Source: Streptosporangiaceae bacterium
GTDB taxonomy: Bacteria > Actinomycetota > Actinomycetes > Streptosporangiales > Streptosporangiaceae
Reading direction: 5' to 3'
DNA: 14,392 bases
Assembly: GCA_030052355.1 (NCBI GenBank)
Contig: JASIGS010000317.1
Location: 1-14,392, forward strand
Part shown: piece after piece, positions 6,585-13,749 of the stretch
Numbering within the stretch: the stretch's first letter is position 1
Layout of the letters: every line of letters begins with the position of its first letter
Made by a program: the position numbers and the translations under genes
Notes under the pieces: model-generated
Database searches by the model: none
What the model saw: the letters and a program-made list of their open reading frames with translations, nothing else
What the model was told of the DNA's origin: nothing

Positions 6585-8012
6585 ATGACCGCCCCGGCTG
6601 ATCCTGTCGCACTGCTGCGCAGTCGCGGGTACCTGGTCCTCCTGCTGCTCGCCGGCATCGTCGGCGCTCCGGTAGCGGCCGTGGCGTGGGGTTTCCTCGC
6701 GCTCGTGAGCAAGCTGCAGGGCTGGGTGTACACCGACCTGCCCAGAGGACTTGGCTTCCACGGAACGCCGGCCTGGTGGCCGCTGTTGCCGCTCGCGCTG
6801 GCTGGCTTGCTGGTCGGCCTCGCCATCAGGTACCTGCCGGGGACTGGCGGTCACTCTCCTGCCGACGGGCTCAAGCCGGGCTCGCCCGCTCCTATCGAGC
6901 TGCCCGGCGTGTTCATCGCCGCGCTGGCGACCCTCAGCCTGGGTGCGGTCCTCGGCCCCGAGGCGCCGCTGATCGCGCTGGGCGGCGGCCTCGCCGTGTG
7001 CTTCGTCCGGCTGGTCAAGCGTGACGCTCCGGCCCAGATCCGCACCGTGCTGGCCGGCGCCGGGAGCTTCGCGGCGATCAGCACGCTGCTCGGGTCGCCG
7101 ATTCTGGGGGCGTTCCTGCTCATGGAGATGGTCGGTGTGGCCGGCGCGTCGCTCGAGCTCGTGCTGCTGCCAGGCCTGCTGGCGGCCGGTGTCGGAGCGC
7201 TGATCATGGTCGGCCTGGCCGACTGGTCTGGGCTTGGTACCTTCTCCCTGGCGATCCCGCACCTGCCGCACTTCGCCAGGCCGGATGTGGCGGAGTTTGG
7301 CTGGGCGATCGTGATCGGGGTAGCCGCCGCGTTCTTCGGCACTGGCATCCGCCGGCTTGCGCTCGCCGTGCGCCCGCACATCGAGGCGCGCATGGTGCCG
7401 GCCATGATCGCGGTCGGGCTGGTAGTCGGCGGCCTGGCCGCAGCGTTCAGCGTGGCGACTGGCAAGGGCGTCTCCGAGGTCCTGTTCTCCGGGCAAGACG
7501 CGCTCGGCCCGCTCGTCCTGCACAGCGCCGGCTTTACGGCAGGCGCCCTGGTATTGCTGCTGGCATGCAAGGGCCTTGGTTACGGCCTGTCGATGAGCTG
7601 CTTCCGCGGCGGCCCGGTGTTCCCCGCGCTGTTCCTGGGTGCGGCGGGCGGCGTGGCAATGTCTCACCTGCCCGGTTTGCCCCTTGTCCCTGCGGTGGCG
7701 ATGGGCATTGCGGCGATGTGCGCGGTCATGCTGCGGCTCCCGCTCACGTCGGTGCTGCTGGCTACCGTGTTGCTGTTCTCGGACGGCCTGGCGGTCACGC
7801 CGCTCGCCATCGTCGCCGCGATCGTCGCTTACGTCGGCGGGCTTCGGCTCGCGCCGTCCTGGTCGGTCCCGGGCGAGCCCGCCGCTCCGGCCGGGGACAC
7901 GTCCCATGACGCGGCGGAGGCTGCCCGGGCGGCGGGCGCCGCGGCGGCCCGGTCGGCCGGTGCGGTCACGGCGCACAGCGCCACGGCGCGCTCGCCTGCC
8001 GACCGGACCTAG
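6585..8012 (+). CDS. ClC-family chloride channel / Cl-/H+ antiporter
   Basis: 475 residues from ATG 6585, chosen because GAGAGGA stands six to eight bases upstream; the frame is open back to 6462 but that stretch is low-complexity repeat DNA. About ten or more hydrophobic segments with ClC landmarks: GTGGHSPADG at 86-95 where E. coli ClC has GSGIP, GAVLGPEAPLIALGGG (120-135) with Glu126 at the gating glutamate, LGSPILGAFLLMEM (169-182) with Glu181 near the internal proton glutamate, and FRGGPVFPALFLG (340-352) matching GGxFxP. The retained glutamates favour a proton-coupled exchanger (inference). No CBS domains; the last 45 residues are an Ala-rich soluble tail. It would move chloride for pH, volume or charge balance; a link to the neighbouring respiratory genes is only positional. 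It diverges from cydD and converges with ndh. Confidence 0.9.
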   Translation: MTAPADPVALLRSRGYLVLLLLAGIVGAPVAAVAWGFLALVSKLQGWVYTDLPRGLGFHGTPAWWPLLPLALAGLLVGLAIRYLPGTGGHSPADGLKPGSPAPIELPGVFIAALATLSLGAVLGPEAPLIALGGGLAVCFVRLVKRDAPAQIRTVLAGAGSFAAISTLLGSPILGAFLLMEMVGVAGASLELVLLPGLLAAGVGALIMVGLADWSGLGTFSLAIPHLPHFARPDVAEFGWAIVIGVAAAFFGTGIRRLALAVRPHIEARMVPAMIAVGLVVGGLAAAFSVATGKGVSEVLFSGQDALGPLVLHSAGFTAGALVLLLACKGLGYGLSMSCFRGGPVFPALFLGAAGGVAMSHLPGLPLVPAVAMGIAAMCAVMLRLPLTSVLLATVLLFSDGLAVTPLAIVAAIVAYVGGLRLAPSWSVPGEPAAPAGDTSHDAAEAARAAGAAAARSAGAVTAHSATARSPADRT

Positions 8013-8033
8013 AGCCCTCCCTCCCGGGATGCA

Positions 8034-8047
8034 CCGCCAGGCGGCGG
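8034..8047. terminator. Possible terminator hairpin between clc and ndh
   Basis: CCGCC and GGCGG pair around an AGGC loop in the 50-bp gap between the convergent clc and ndh genes; CAC/GTG outside can extend the stem across a bulge. There is no T-run, as often in high-GC actinobacteria. The position is right for bidirectional termination but the stem is short. Confidence 0.35.
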
Positions 8048-8062
8048 CGTGGGCGTGACCGG

Positions 8063-9424
8063 TCAGCTAGCGTGGCGATGCCTGGCGGGCCAGGCCCTCG
8101 CACTTTCGAGGGCGTCGTAGACGTCGCGCACGACTCCGACCTCCCGCGTCGGGTAGGCGCGCTCGCGCCGGCTGTCCCGGGTGAAGGCGAGCCACCAGGT
8201 GAGGATCGCGCCGAGCCTGTTGCGGTAACCGGTGAGGAACGCGATGTGGATGAACAGCCAGATCACCCACCCCGCAAAGCCCCCGATGCGCAGCGGGCCA
8301 GCCTCGACGACGGCATGGCCGCGGGAAATGTAAGCAGCCGAGCCCAGGTCGTAGTACCGGAACGGCCCGGACTGGCCCTCGCCGGTCAGCTCTCGCTTGA
8401 TCCGGCGGCCGGCGTACCAGCCCGACTGCATGGCGACCTCGGCGACACCGGGCAGCTTGCGGAGGCTCATCAGGTCACCGGCCACCGAGATCTCCGGATG
8501 GCCCGCGATGGTGAGGTCGTCCTGCACCACGATGCGGCCGGCCCGGTCCCGCTGCGCGCCCGTTGTCGTGGCGAGAGCCGCGGCGATCGGCGGGGCCTCG
8601 ACGCCCGCCGTCCACAGCACGGTTGCGGCGTCGTAGTGTGCCTCGGTGCCTTCCTTGTCCCTGACGGTCAGGCCGTCGGCGTCGACATTGGTCACGATCG
8701 AGCCCATGTGCAACTCGACGCCGAGCGAGCGCAGTTCGTCGGCGGCCTTGCCGGAGAGCTTGTCGCCGAACGTGGCGAGCGGCTCCGACCCGCCGTCGAA
8801 CAGCAGGACCCTGGCGTCTTCCGGCCTGACTCTGCGGTACTCGGCGCTCAGCGTCTTGGTGGCGAGCTCGCGGATCTGGCCCGCCAGCTCCACACCCGTC
8901 GGCCCGGCGCCGACCAGGCCGAACGTCAGCCAGCGGCGCTGCTCCGCCGGGTCGGTGGCGGTCTCGGCCATCTCGAACGCGCCGAAGACGCGGCGCCGGA
9001 TCGTCAGCGCGTCGGCGATCGACTTCATGCCGGGAGCGAAGGAGGCGAACTCGTCGTGGCCGAAGTATGACTGCTGGACGCCCGCGGCGACGATCAGCTG
9101 GTCGTAAGGGACCTCGATGCGCTCGCCGAGCGGCCGCCGGCAGATGACCACCTTTCTGGCGGCGTCGACGTCGAGCGCATCAGCGGTGATGGTGTCCAGG
9201 TTCGGGTGATTCTTGAACAGCTTCCGCAGCGGTGCCGTGATCTGTCCCTCGGACAGGATGCCGGTGGCGCACTGATACAGCAGCGGCTGGAAGACATGCT
9301 CGGCGGTCCGGTCGATCAGCGTGATCGAGCACGGAGCGCCGCGTAGCGCCCTGGCGGCGAACAGGCCGGCGAAGCCGCCGCCGATGATGACCACATTGTC
9401 CCGTGGTGCGGCCCGATCCTCCAT
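8063..9424 (-). CDS. ndh: Type II NADH:quinone oxidoreductase (NDH-2)
   Basis: 453 residues. A peripheral membrane flavoprotein that passes electrons from NADH to the quinone pool without pumping protons. The FAD Rossmann motif VVIIGGGFAGLFAAR (11-25) opens the protein, QPLLYQ (46-51) is the NDH-2 quinone-side motif, the NADH Rossmann motif GLVGAGPTGVELAG spans 169-182, AGDLM (315-319) contacts FAD, and AMQSGWYAG (331-339) matches the conserved AxQxG site. A hydrophobic C-terminal stretch (about 382-402) is the usual membrane-anchoring region, followed by an Arg-rich tail. ATG 9424 is preferred over GTG 9427 because GGGGGGGA lies six bases from the ATG but only three from the GTG. It follows zwf by 35 bp and probably shares its transcript. 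With cytochrome bd it would form a short non-pumping NADH-to-oxygen chain. Confidence 0.93.
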   Translation of the reverse strand: MEDRAAPRDNVVIIGGGFAGLFAARALRGAPCSITLIDRTAEHVFQPLLYQCATGILSEGQITAPLRKLFKNHPNLDTITADALDVDAARKVVICRRPLGERIEVPYDQLIVAAGVQQSYFGHDEFASFAPGMKSIADALTIRRRVFGAFEMAETATDPAEQRRWLTFGLVGAGPTGVELAGQIRELATKTLSAEYRRVRPEDARVLLFDGGSEPLATFGDKLSGKAADELRSLGVELHMGSIVTNVDADGLTVRDKEGTEAHYDAATVLWTAGVEAPPIAAALATTTGAQRDRAGRIVVQDDLTIAGHPEISVAGDLMSLRKLPGVAEVAMQSGWYAGRRIKRELTGEGQSGPFRYYDLGSAAYISRGHAVVEAGPLRIGGFAGWVIWLFIHIAFLTGYRNRLGAILTWWLAFTRDSRRERAYPTREVGVVRDVYDALESARAWPARHRHAS

Positions 9425-9459
9425 CACGCGTCCCCCCCGTTCCGCATGTGGTTGTCCGG

Positions 9460-10860
9460 CTAGCCCGCGGGATCGTGCCAGGGCACGCCGTCGGGCAGCA
9501 GGCTGTCGGCTTCCTTCGGTCCCCAGCTGCCGCGCGGGTAGGTGTGCACCGGCACGACGTTGCCGAGCACTGGGTCGACCACCCGCCAGGCGGCTTCCAC
9601 GGTGTCCTGCCGGGCGAACAGCCAGCGTTCGCCGTTGAGCGCGGCGCCGATCAGCCTGTCGTATGGCCGCATGTCCCCGCCGGGCTGCTCGGCGAAGGTG
9701 AGGTCCTCCGGCTGCGGGTTCCAGCCGGCGCCCGGCTTCTTGCCGACGAGGCTGAGGCCCACCTGAACTTCCGGGTTGATGCGGAACCTGAGCCCGTTGG
9801 CAACGTGCCCTGCCGCCAGGCCGAACACGTCATGCGGCGGGCGGCGGAACCGGAAATGGATCTCGGCCGCGGTCAGCGGCAGGCACTTGCCTGCCCGGAT
9901 CAGGATCGGCACGTCGGCCCAGCGCCAGGTGTCGGCGGCGAGCCGGACGGCCGCGTAGGTTTCCGTCGTCGAGCCGGGTGCGACACCGGCCACGTCGAGG
10001 TAGCCCTCGTACTGCCCGCGCACCGTGTCGGCCGGCGTCAGCGGGCGCAGGGCGGCAACGAGCTGCGACTTCGAGTCACGCCAGGACGACAGGCCAGAGC
10101 CGTCAGGCGGCTCGGCGAGCACGGTGGCCAGCACCTGCAGCAGGTGGTTTTGCATGACGTCACGGATAGCGCCGTTCTTGTCGTAGAACGCGCCGCGGTC
10201 CGACACGTCGAAAGCCTCCGCCATCGTGATCTGGATGCTCTCCACGTGGTTCCGGTTCAGCAGCGGCTCGAAGAGAGAGTTAGCAAACCGGACGAACAGC
10301 ACGTTCTCCACCGGATCCAGGCCAAGCCAGTGGTCGACGCGGTAGATGGCGTCCTCGGGGAAGTACTGGTGCATGGTGGCGTTGAGTTGCTGCGCGCTCG
10401 CCAGGTCGTTGCCGAACGGCTTCTCGACCATCACGCGGGCGTTCCCCGCCCGGCCGGCCCCCGAGATCCCCTGCGCGATACGGCCGAACAGCGCGGGCGG
10501 TACCTCGAGGTAGAACAGGGCGCTGGCGGCCTGGCCCATCTCGTCCGCCATCGCCTTGTAGGTGGCCTCGTCGCCGAGGTCGCCGTCGACGTAGCGCAGC
10601 AGCCCGAGCATCTTGGCCGCGGCCGGGCTGGCCTGGTCTATGCCGTTGAGCTTGAGCGAGGCCGCGGCGTAGTCGCGGAACTGATCGAGGCCCCAGCCGC
10701 TCTTGGCGACGCCGACGACCGGGACATCCAGCACGCCGCGCTCGACCAGTCCCACCAGCGCCGGGAAGGTCTCAAGCTTGGCCAGGTCCCCGGTGGCGCC
10801 GAAGATTACCAGGGCATCCACGCGGTCTGTAGTCGTGTCACGAGTCGTGTCAGCTGTCAT
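9460..10860 (-). CDS. zwf: Divergent glucose-6-phosphate dehydrogenase
   Basis: 466 residues, normal length. The family oxidises glucose 6-phosphate to 6-phosphogluconolactone with NAD(P)+. The nucleotide-binding motif FGATGDLAK (20-28), EKPFG (146-150), the substrate motif DHWLG (176-180), RFANSLFEPLLNRN (191-204), catalytic His239 in MQNHLLQ, and Lys325 in IRAGK are all present. Two usual lysines are not: GDLAKRK reads GDLAKLE, so Glu30 replaces the residue equivalent to K21 of the Leuconostoc enzyme, and DHYLGKE reads DHWLGLD, so Leu181 replaces K182, a phosphate-binding lysine. I recall a similar actinobacterial paralogue group, so this is probably a subfamily with altered substrate or coenzyme use rather than a pseudogene. 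ATG 10860 is supported by AGGAG five bases upstream. Probably cotranscribed with ndh; no gnd, tal or opcA is seen here. Confidence 0.9.
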   Translation of the reverse strand: MTADTTRDTTTDRVDALVIFGATGDLAKLETFPALVGLVERGVLDVPVVGVAKSGWGLDQFRDYAAASLKLNGIDQASPAAAKMLGLLRYVDGDLGDEATYKAMADEMGQAASALFYLEVPPALFGRIAQGISGAGRAGNARVMVEKPFGNDLASAQQLNATMHQYFPEDAIYRVDHWLGLDPVENVLFVRFANSLFEPLLNRNHVESIQITMAEAFDVSDRGAFYDKNGAIRDVMQNHLLQVLATVLAEPPDGSGLSSWRDSKSQLVAALRPLTPADTVRGQYEGYLDVAGVAPGSTTETYAAVRLAADTWRWADVPILIRAGKCLPLTAAEIHFRFRRPPHDVFGLAAGHVANGLRFRINPEVQVGLSLVGKKPGAGWNPQPEDLTFAEQPGGDMRPYDRLIGAALNGERWLFARQDTVEAAWRVVDPVLGNVVPVHTYPRGSWGPKEADSLLPDGVPWHDPAG

Positions 10861-10897
10861 GTCAGCTCCTAGCTGTTGCGCTCATGCCTATCCGATC

Positions 10898-10969
10898 CCG
10901 TCGGCAACGATCGCGCGCCACCCCTCTCGGGTGATGCTGACCGGGTGCGCAATGGCCTCGAGCCGACGG
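10898..10969 (-). promoter_or_regulatory. Structured leader candidate upstream of zwf
   Basis: Arms CCGTCGGC (10898-10905) and GCCGACGG (10962-10969) form a perfect 8-bp inverted repeat 56 nt apart, enclosing a smaller stem CACCC (10919-10923) / GGGTG (10929-10933). The element ends 38 bp before the zwf ATG, so the mRNA leader could fold into a branched stem. No known riboswitch is recognised. A possible -10 TACGCT (11000-10995, minus) lies just upstream but has no clear -35. Confidence 0.3.
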
Positions 10970-11054
10970 CACCAAGGCGCAGAGCCCGGTAGTCAGCGTA
11001 TTCGCCAAGACCGCCCGCGGTGTCGGGTATCCCTGCTGTGCCGCCGGCTGCCCT

Positions 11055-11067
11055 GCTGACGGTCAGC
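11055..11067. promoter_or_regulatory. GCTGAC-G-GTCAGC palindrome and scattered half-sites between cydB and zwf
   Basis: A perfect 6+1+6 palindrome lies in the middle of the 262-bp cydB-zwf gap (10861-11122). The half-site GTCAGC recurs at 10849, 10861, 10936 (inverted), 10992 and 11122. A hexamer of this composition should occur well under once in such a stretch. It resembles a dimeric regulator operator with extra half-sites, but no family consensus is recognised. It could equally be a weak transcript-end hairpin for cydAB. Nothing else coding is seen in the gap. Confidence 0.4.
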
Positions 11068-11122
11068 GTCCGGTCGCGATGCGACGTTCATCGTGCTCTG
11101 CGTTATTTGCGAGACCGCCCGG

Positions 11123-12214
11123 TCAGCGGCGGCCGTTGCCGTGCTGCCAGGCCCTGACGAGCCGGGCCGCGCCCCGGCGGGGCGGGGGAGCCGGGGCGGC
11201 AGCGGGCTCGGGCGGCGGCTTGGGCCGGAAGTCCGCGTCACTGATCCGACGCCGGAAGACGTAGTACGTCCACGCCTGGTAGGCGAGGACGATAGGCAGC
11301 AGGACAAGCGCCACGACCGTCATCACCTTCAGCGAGTAGGGCCCTGAAGCCGTGTTGTGCACCGTCAGGCTGTACGCAGGGTTCGTGCTGGATACCATCA
11401 CGCGGGGATACAGGTCCACGAAGATCGTGATGATGCACACCGCGATCGTGAGCGTGGTGGCGGCGAAGGCCCAGCCTTCGTGGCCGTTGACCAGTGCCCA
11501 GGCCGCCAGCACCGCGACGATGGCGAGGAACTCCACCGGGTTGAGGAACGCCCCACCGTGTGCCGTGACGTGAGTCCACGCGATGAAGGCGATCACCAGC
11601 AGAACCGTCACCGGTGCCACCCGCCTGGCCAGCTTCCTTGACCGGTCGCGCAGCGGTCCGAGAGTCTTCAGCGCGATGAAGGTGGCGCCGTGCAGGACGC
11701 ACAGCGACACCAGCGTGACCCCGGTGAGGATGGCGTAGGGCTGGAGCAGGTCCCAGAAGGTTCCGGTGTACTCGTGGTCGGCCGCTATCGGCAGGCCGTG
11801 CAGCAGGTCACCGAGCGCGATGCCCACCAGCAGCGGGGCCAGCAGGCTAGCGACCGACAGCAGCCGGCTCCAGTTCCCGCGCCAGCGCTCCGTCGGGCTC
11901 TTGCCACGGTACTCGAACGACACGCCCCGGACGATGAGCGCGGCGAGGAGCAAGAGAAGCGCAAGGTAGAACCCGGAGAACATGGTGGCGTACCAGCCGG
12001 GGAACGCGGCGAACATGGATGCGCCGGCGACGATGAGCCAGACCTCGTTGCCGTCCCACAGCGGCCCGATGGTGTTGATCACGGCCCGCCGGCCCGCCTC
12101 GTCCCGGCCGAGGATCCCGTGCAGCATGCCGACTCCCATGTCGAAGCCCTCGAGCACGAAGAAGCCGGTCCACAAGATCGTGATCAGTACGAACCAGAAC
12201 GGGACGAATGCCAT
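11123..12214 (-). CDS. cydB: Cytochrome bd quinol oxidase subunit II
   Basis: 363 residues, usual family length. CydB pairs with CydA to form the membrane oxidase that oxidises quinol and reduces oxygen to water. The N-terminal signature LEGFDMGVGML (21-31) and the adjacent PLWDGNEVWL (51-60) are diagnostic; Asp25 and Asp54 match the acidic residues implicated in proton delivery in E. coli CydB. The motif VRGVSFEYRGK follows, then further helices along the protein. The C-terminal 35 residues are unusual, a proline/alanine/arginine-rich cytoplasmic-looking tail (PKPPPEPAAAPAPPPRR). The ATG at 12214 is seven bases after the cydA stop with GAGG close upstream, so the two are cotranscribed and probably coupled. 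Unlike most actinobacterial cyd operons, cydDC does not follow directly. Confidence 0.95.
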   Translation of the reverse strand: MAFVPFWFVLITILWTGFFVLEGFDMGVGMLHGILGRDEAGRRAVINTIGPLWDGNEVWLIVAGASMFAAFPGWYATMFSGFYLALLLLLAALIVRGVSFEYRGKSPTERWRGNWSRLLSVASLLAPLLVGIALGDLLHGLPIAADHEYTGTFWDLLQPYAILTGVTLVSLCVLHGATFIALKTLGPLRDRSRKLARRVAPVTVLLVIAFIAWTHVTAHGGAFLNPVEFLAIVAVLAAWALVNGHEGWAFAATTLTIAVCIITIFVDLYPRVMVSSTNPAYSLTVHNTASGPYSLKVMTVVALVLLPIVLAYQAWTYYVFRRRISDADFRPKPPPEPAAAPAPPPRRGAARLVRAWQHGNGRR

Positions 12215-12221
12215 GGGCGCC

Positions 12222-13682
12222 TCAGTAGTGCACTGCGGGTATCGGCTCGTCGGCGCTGGTCGGCACCGCCTCGTCCGACAGTTCCTTGCGCGAGTACCGG
12301 AGCATCAGGATCAGGTCGATGGTGCCGAGGATGCCGTAGAGCAGGAAGAAGCCGAGGACGCTGATCCACAGGTCCGCGGTGGACACGGAGGGGGACAGGC
12401 CGTTCTTGGTGAGCATGATCCCCTGCACGATCCACGGCTGGCGGCCGCTCTCGGTCAGCAGCCAGCCCGCGGTGTTCATCAGGAACGGCAGCACCACCAG
12501 CCAGGTCGCCACCCACAGGAAGCGCCTTGAGGTGTCTAGCTTCCTGCGCCACCCCAGCCAGAAACCCCACAGCCCGACCAGGACGACGATCATGGCCAGG
12601 TAGGCCATCACCCGCATGCCCCAGTACTGGATGAACACGTTCGGGACGTAATACCCGGGACCGTACTTGGCCACGTACTGGTGCTGCAGCGTGTTCATCC
12701 CGATCACTTTGCCGTTCCAGTGGTTCGTGGCCAGCAGCGACAGCAGGTGGGGGATCGCGATGATCTCCGTGGGGCTTTGGTCGTTACTTCCGCCGCCGAT
12801 CTGGAACAGCGAGAACGAGCACGGCTGGCACGTCGTCCACTGCGCCTCCGCCGCGGCGATCTTCATGGGCTGGTACTTGGCCTCGATGACGCCGAGCTCG
12901 TCGCCCACCAGCATGGTGAACAGGATCGCGGGCACGAGCACGACGAGGCCGAGCCGTGCGGACCGCCCGAACAGTGCCGCCGACGCACGCCGCCGGCGGG
13001 CAGCCTCGGCGGCGTCGCCCGACTCCGCAGGCGGTGTGTCCCCGCGTGCGCGGGTTGCCCCGTGCCTGAGCTGCCAGGCGGACACCGCCAGCATGACGGC
13101 GGCACCGGTCACGATGGAGGCCAGGATGACCTTGGCGTAGCTCCAGACGAATACCGGGTTGGTGAACAGCGCCCAGATGTCGTTCAGCTCCGGCGCGTGC
13201 GTCTTCGGGTCGGTGACGTAGCCGACCGGGTGCTGCATCCAGGAGTTCGCGGCGAGGATGAAGGCCGCCGACAGCGCCGAACCGAATGCGACCAGCCAGA
13301 TCGTCGCCAGGTGCACCCGGCGGGACAGCTTGTCCCAGCCGAACAGCCACAGGCCGAGGAACGTCGACTCGAGGAAGAACGCCGCCAGGCCCTCCATCGC
13401 CAGCGGCGCCCCGAAGATGTTGCCGACGAGCCGGGAGTACGCCGACCAGTTCATCCCGAACTCGAACTCTTGCACCAGGCCGGTGACCACGCCGATGGCG
13501 ACGTTGATGACGAGCAGGGTGCCGAAGAACCTCGTCAGCCGCAGGGACTCGGGGTCTCGACGGCGGTACCAGCCGGTCTGCAGCAGGGCTGTGAGGAACG
13601 CGAGCCCGATCGTGACCGGGATGAACAGGAAGTGGTTGACAGACGTGAACGCGAACTGCCACCTTGCGAGGTCTTCTCGCAT
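12222..13682 (-). CDS. cydA: Cytochrome bd quinol oxidase subunit I, with Lys at the heme b558 histidine position
   Basis: 486 residues, short Q-loop type. Family residues, E. coli numbering in brackets: His17 (H19) in SVNHFLF, Glu97 and Glu105 (E99, E107) in AMEGLAAFFLEST, Lys274 and Glu279 (K252, E257, quinol site) in QPMKIAAAEA, Met359 (M393, heme b558) in YWGMRVM, and Glu411 (E445, heme b595) in TESGRQPW. The second heme b558 ligand, H186, aligns without gaps to Lys184 (codon AAG at 13131-13133): VTGA and SAW downstream match the E. coli and mycobacterial proteins, and no His occurs in that helix. The Q-loop carries a Cys-x-x-Cys (C285, C288). Residues about 206-240 form an Arg/Ala-rich loop longer than usual. 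ATG 13682 follows GAGGAGG by six bases, directly after a strong hairpin. Intact and clearly a CydA; the heme content is uncertain. Confidence 0.95.
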   Translation of the reverse strand: MREDLARWQFAFTSVNHFLFIPVTIGLAFLTALLQTGWYRRRDPESLRLTRFFGTLLVINVAIGVVTGLVQEFEFGMNWSAYSRLVGNIFGAPLAMEGLAAFFLESTFLGLWLFGWDKLSRRVHLATIWLVAFGSALSAAFILAANSWMQHPVGYVTDPKTHAPELNDIWALFTNPVFVWSYAKVILASIVTGAAVMLAVSAWQLRHGATRARGDTPPAESGDAAEAARRRRASAALFGRSARLGLVVLVPAILFTMLVGDELGVIEAKYQPMKIAAAEAQWTTCQPCSFSLFQIGGGSNDQSPTEIIAIPHLLSLLATNHWNGKVIGMNTLQHQYVAKYGPGYYVPNVFIQYWGMRVMAYLAMIVVLVGLWGFWLGWRRKLDTSRRFLWVATWLVVLPFLMNTAGWLLTESGRQPWIVQGIMLTKNGLSPSVSTADLWISVLGFFLLYGILGTIDLILMLRYSRKELSDEAVPTSADEPIPAVHY

Positions 13683-13695
13683 CTACGGCCTCCTC

Positions 13696-13726
13696 ACCGG
13701 GCGGCCGGACTGACCGGCCGCCCGGT
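13696..13726 (-). terminator. Perfect 13-bp hairpin directly before the cydA ribosome-binding site
   Basis: ACCGGGCGGCCGG (13696-13708) and CCGGCCGCCCGGT (13714-13726) are exact reverse complements around a 5-nt loop, a very stable stem. On the minus strand it ends at 13696 and the cydA Shine-Dalgarno GAGGAGG starts at 13695. It may terminate the 93-residue gene upstream (no T-run, as is common in actinobacteria), or act as an attenuator or translation-control stem for cydAB. Its dyad symmetry would also suit an operator. Confidence 0.7.
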
Positions 13727-13749
13727 GCCGCGCTTGCCGCGCCGAGAGG

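Noticed and set aside
6384..7976. 530-codon open frame on the minus strand opposite clc
   Set aside because: Arg/Gln/Asp/His-rich, no recognisable domain, and exactly antisense to a clear ClC gene; such long shadow frames are expected at this GC content.
9403..10872. 489-codon open frame on the plus strand opposite zwf
   Set aside because: Antisense shadow of a well-supported G6PDH; composition is not protein-like.
10861..11122. A CydX/CydH-like tiny gene after cydB
   Set aside because: No short hydrophobic frame with a ribosome-binding site was found in the gap after cydB.
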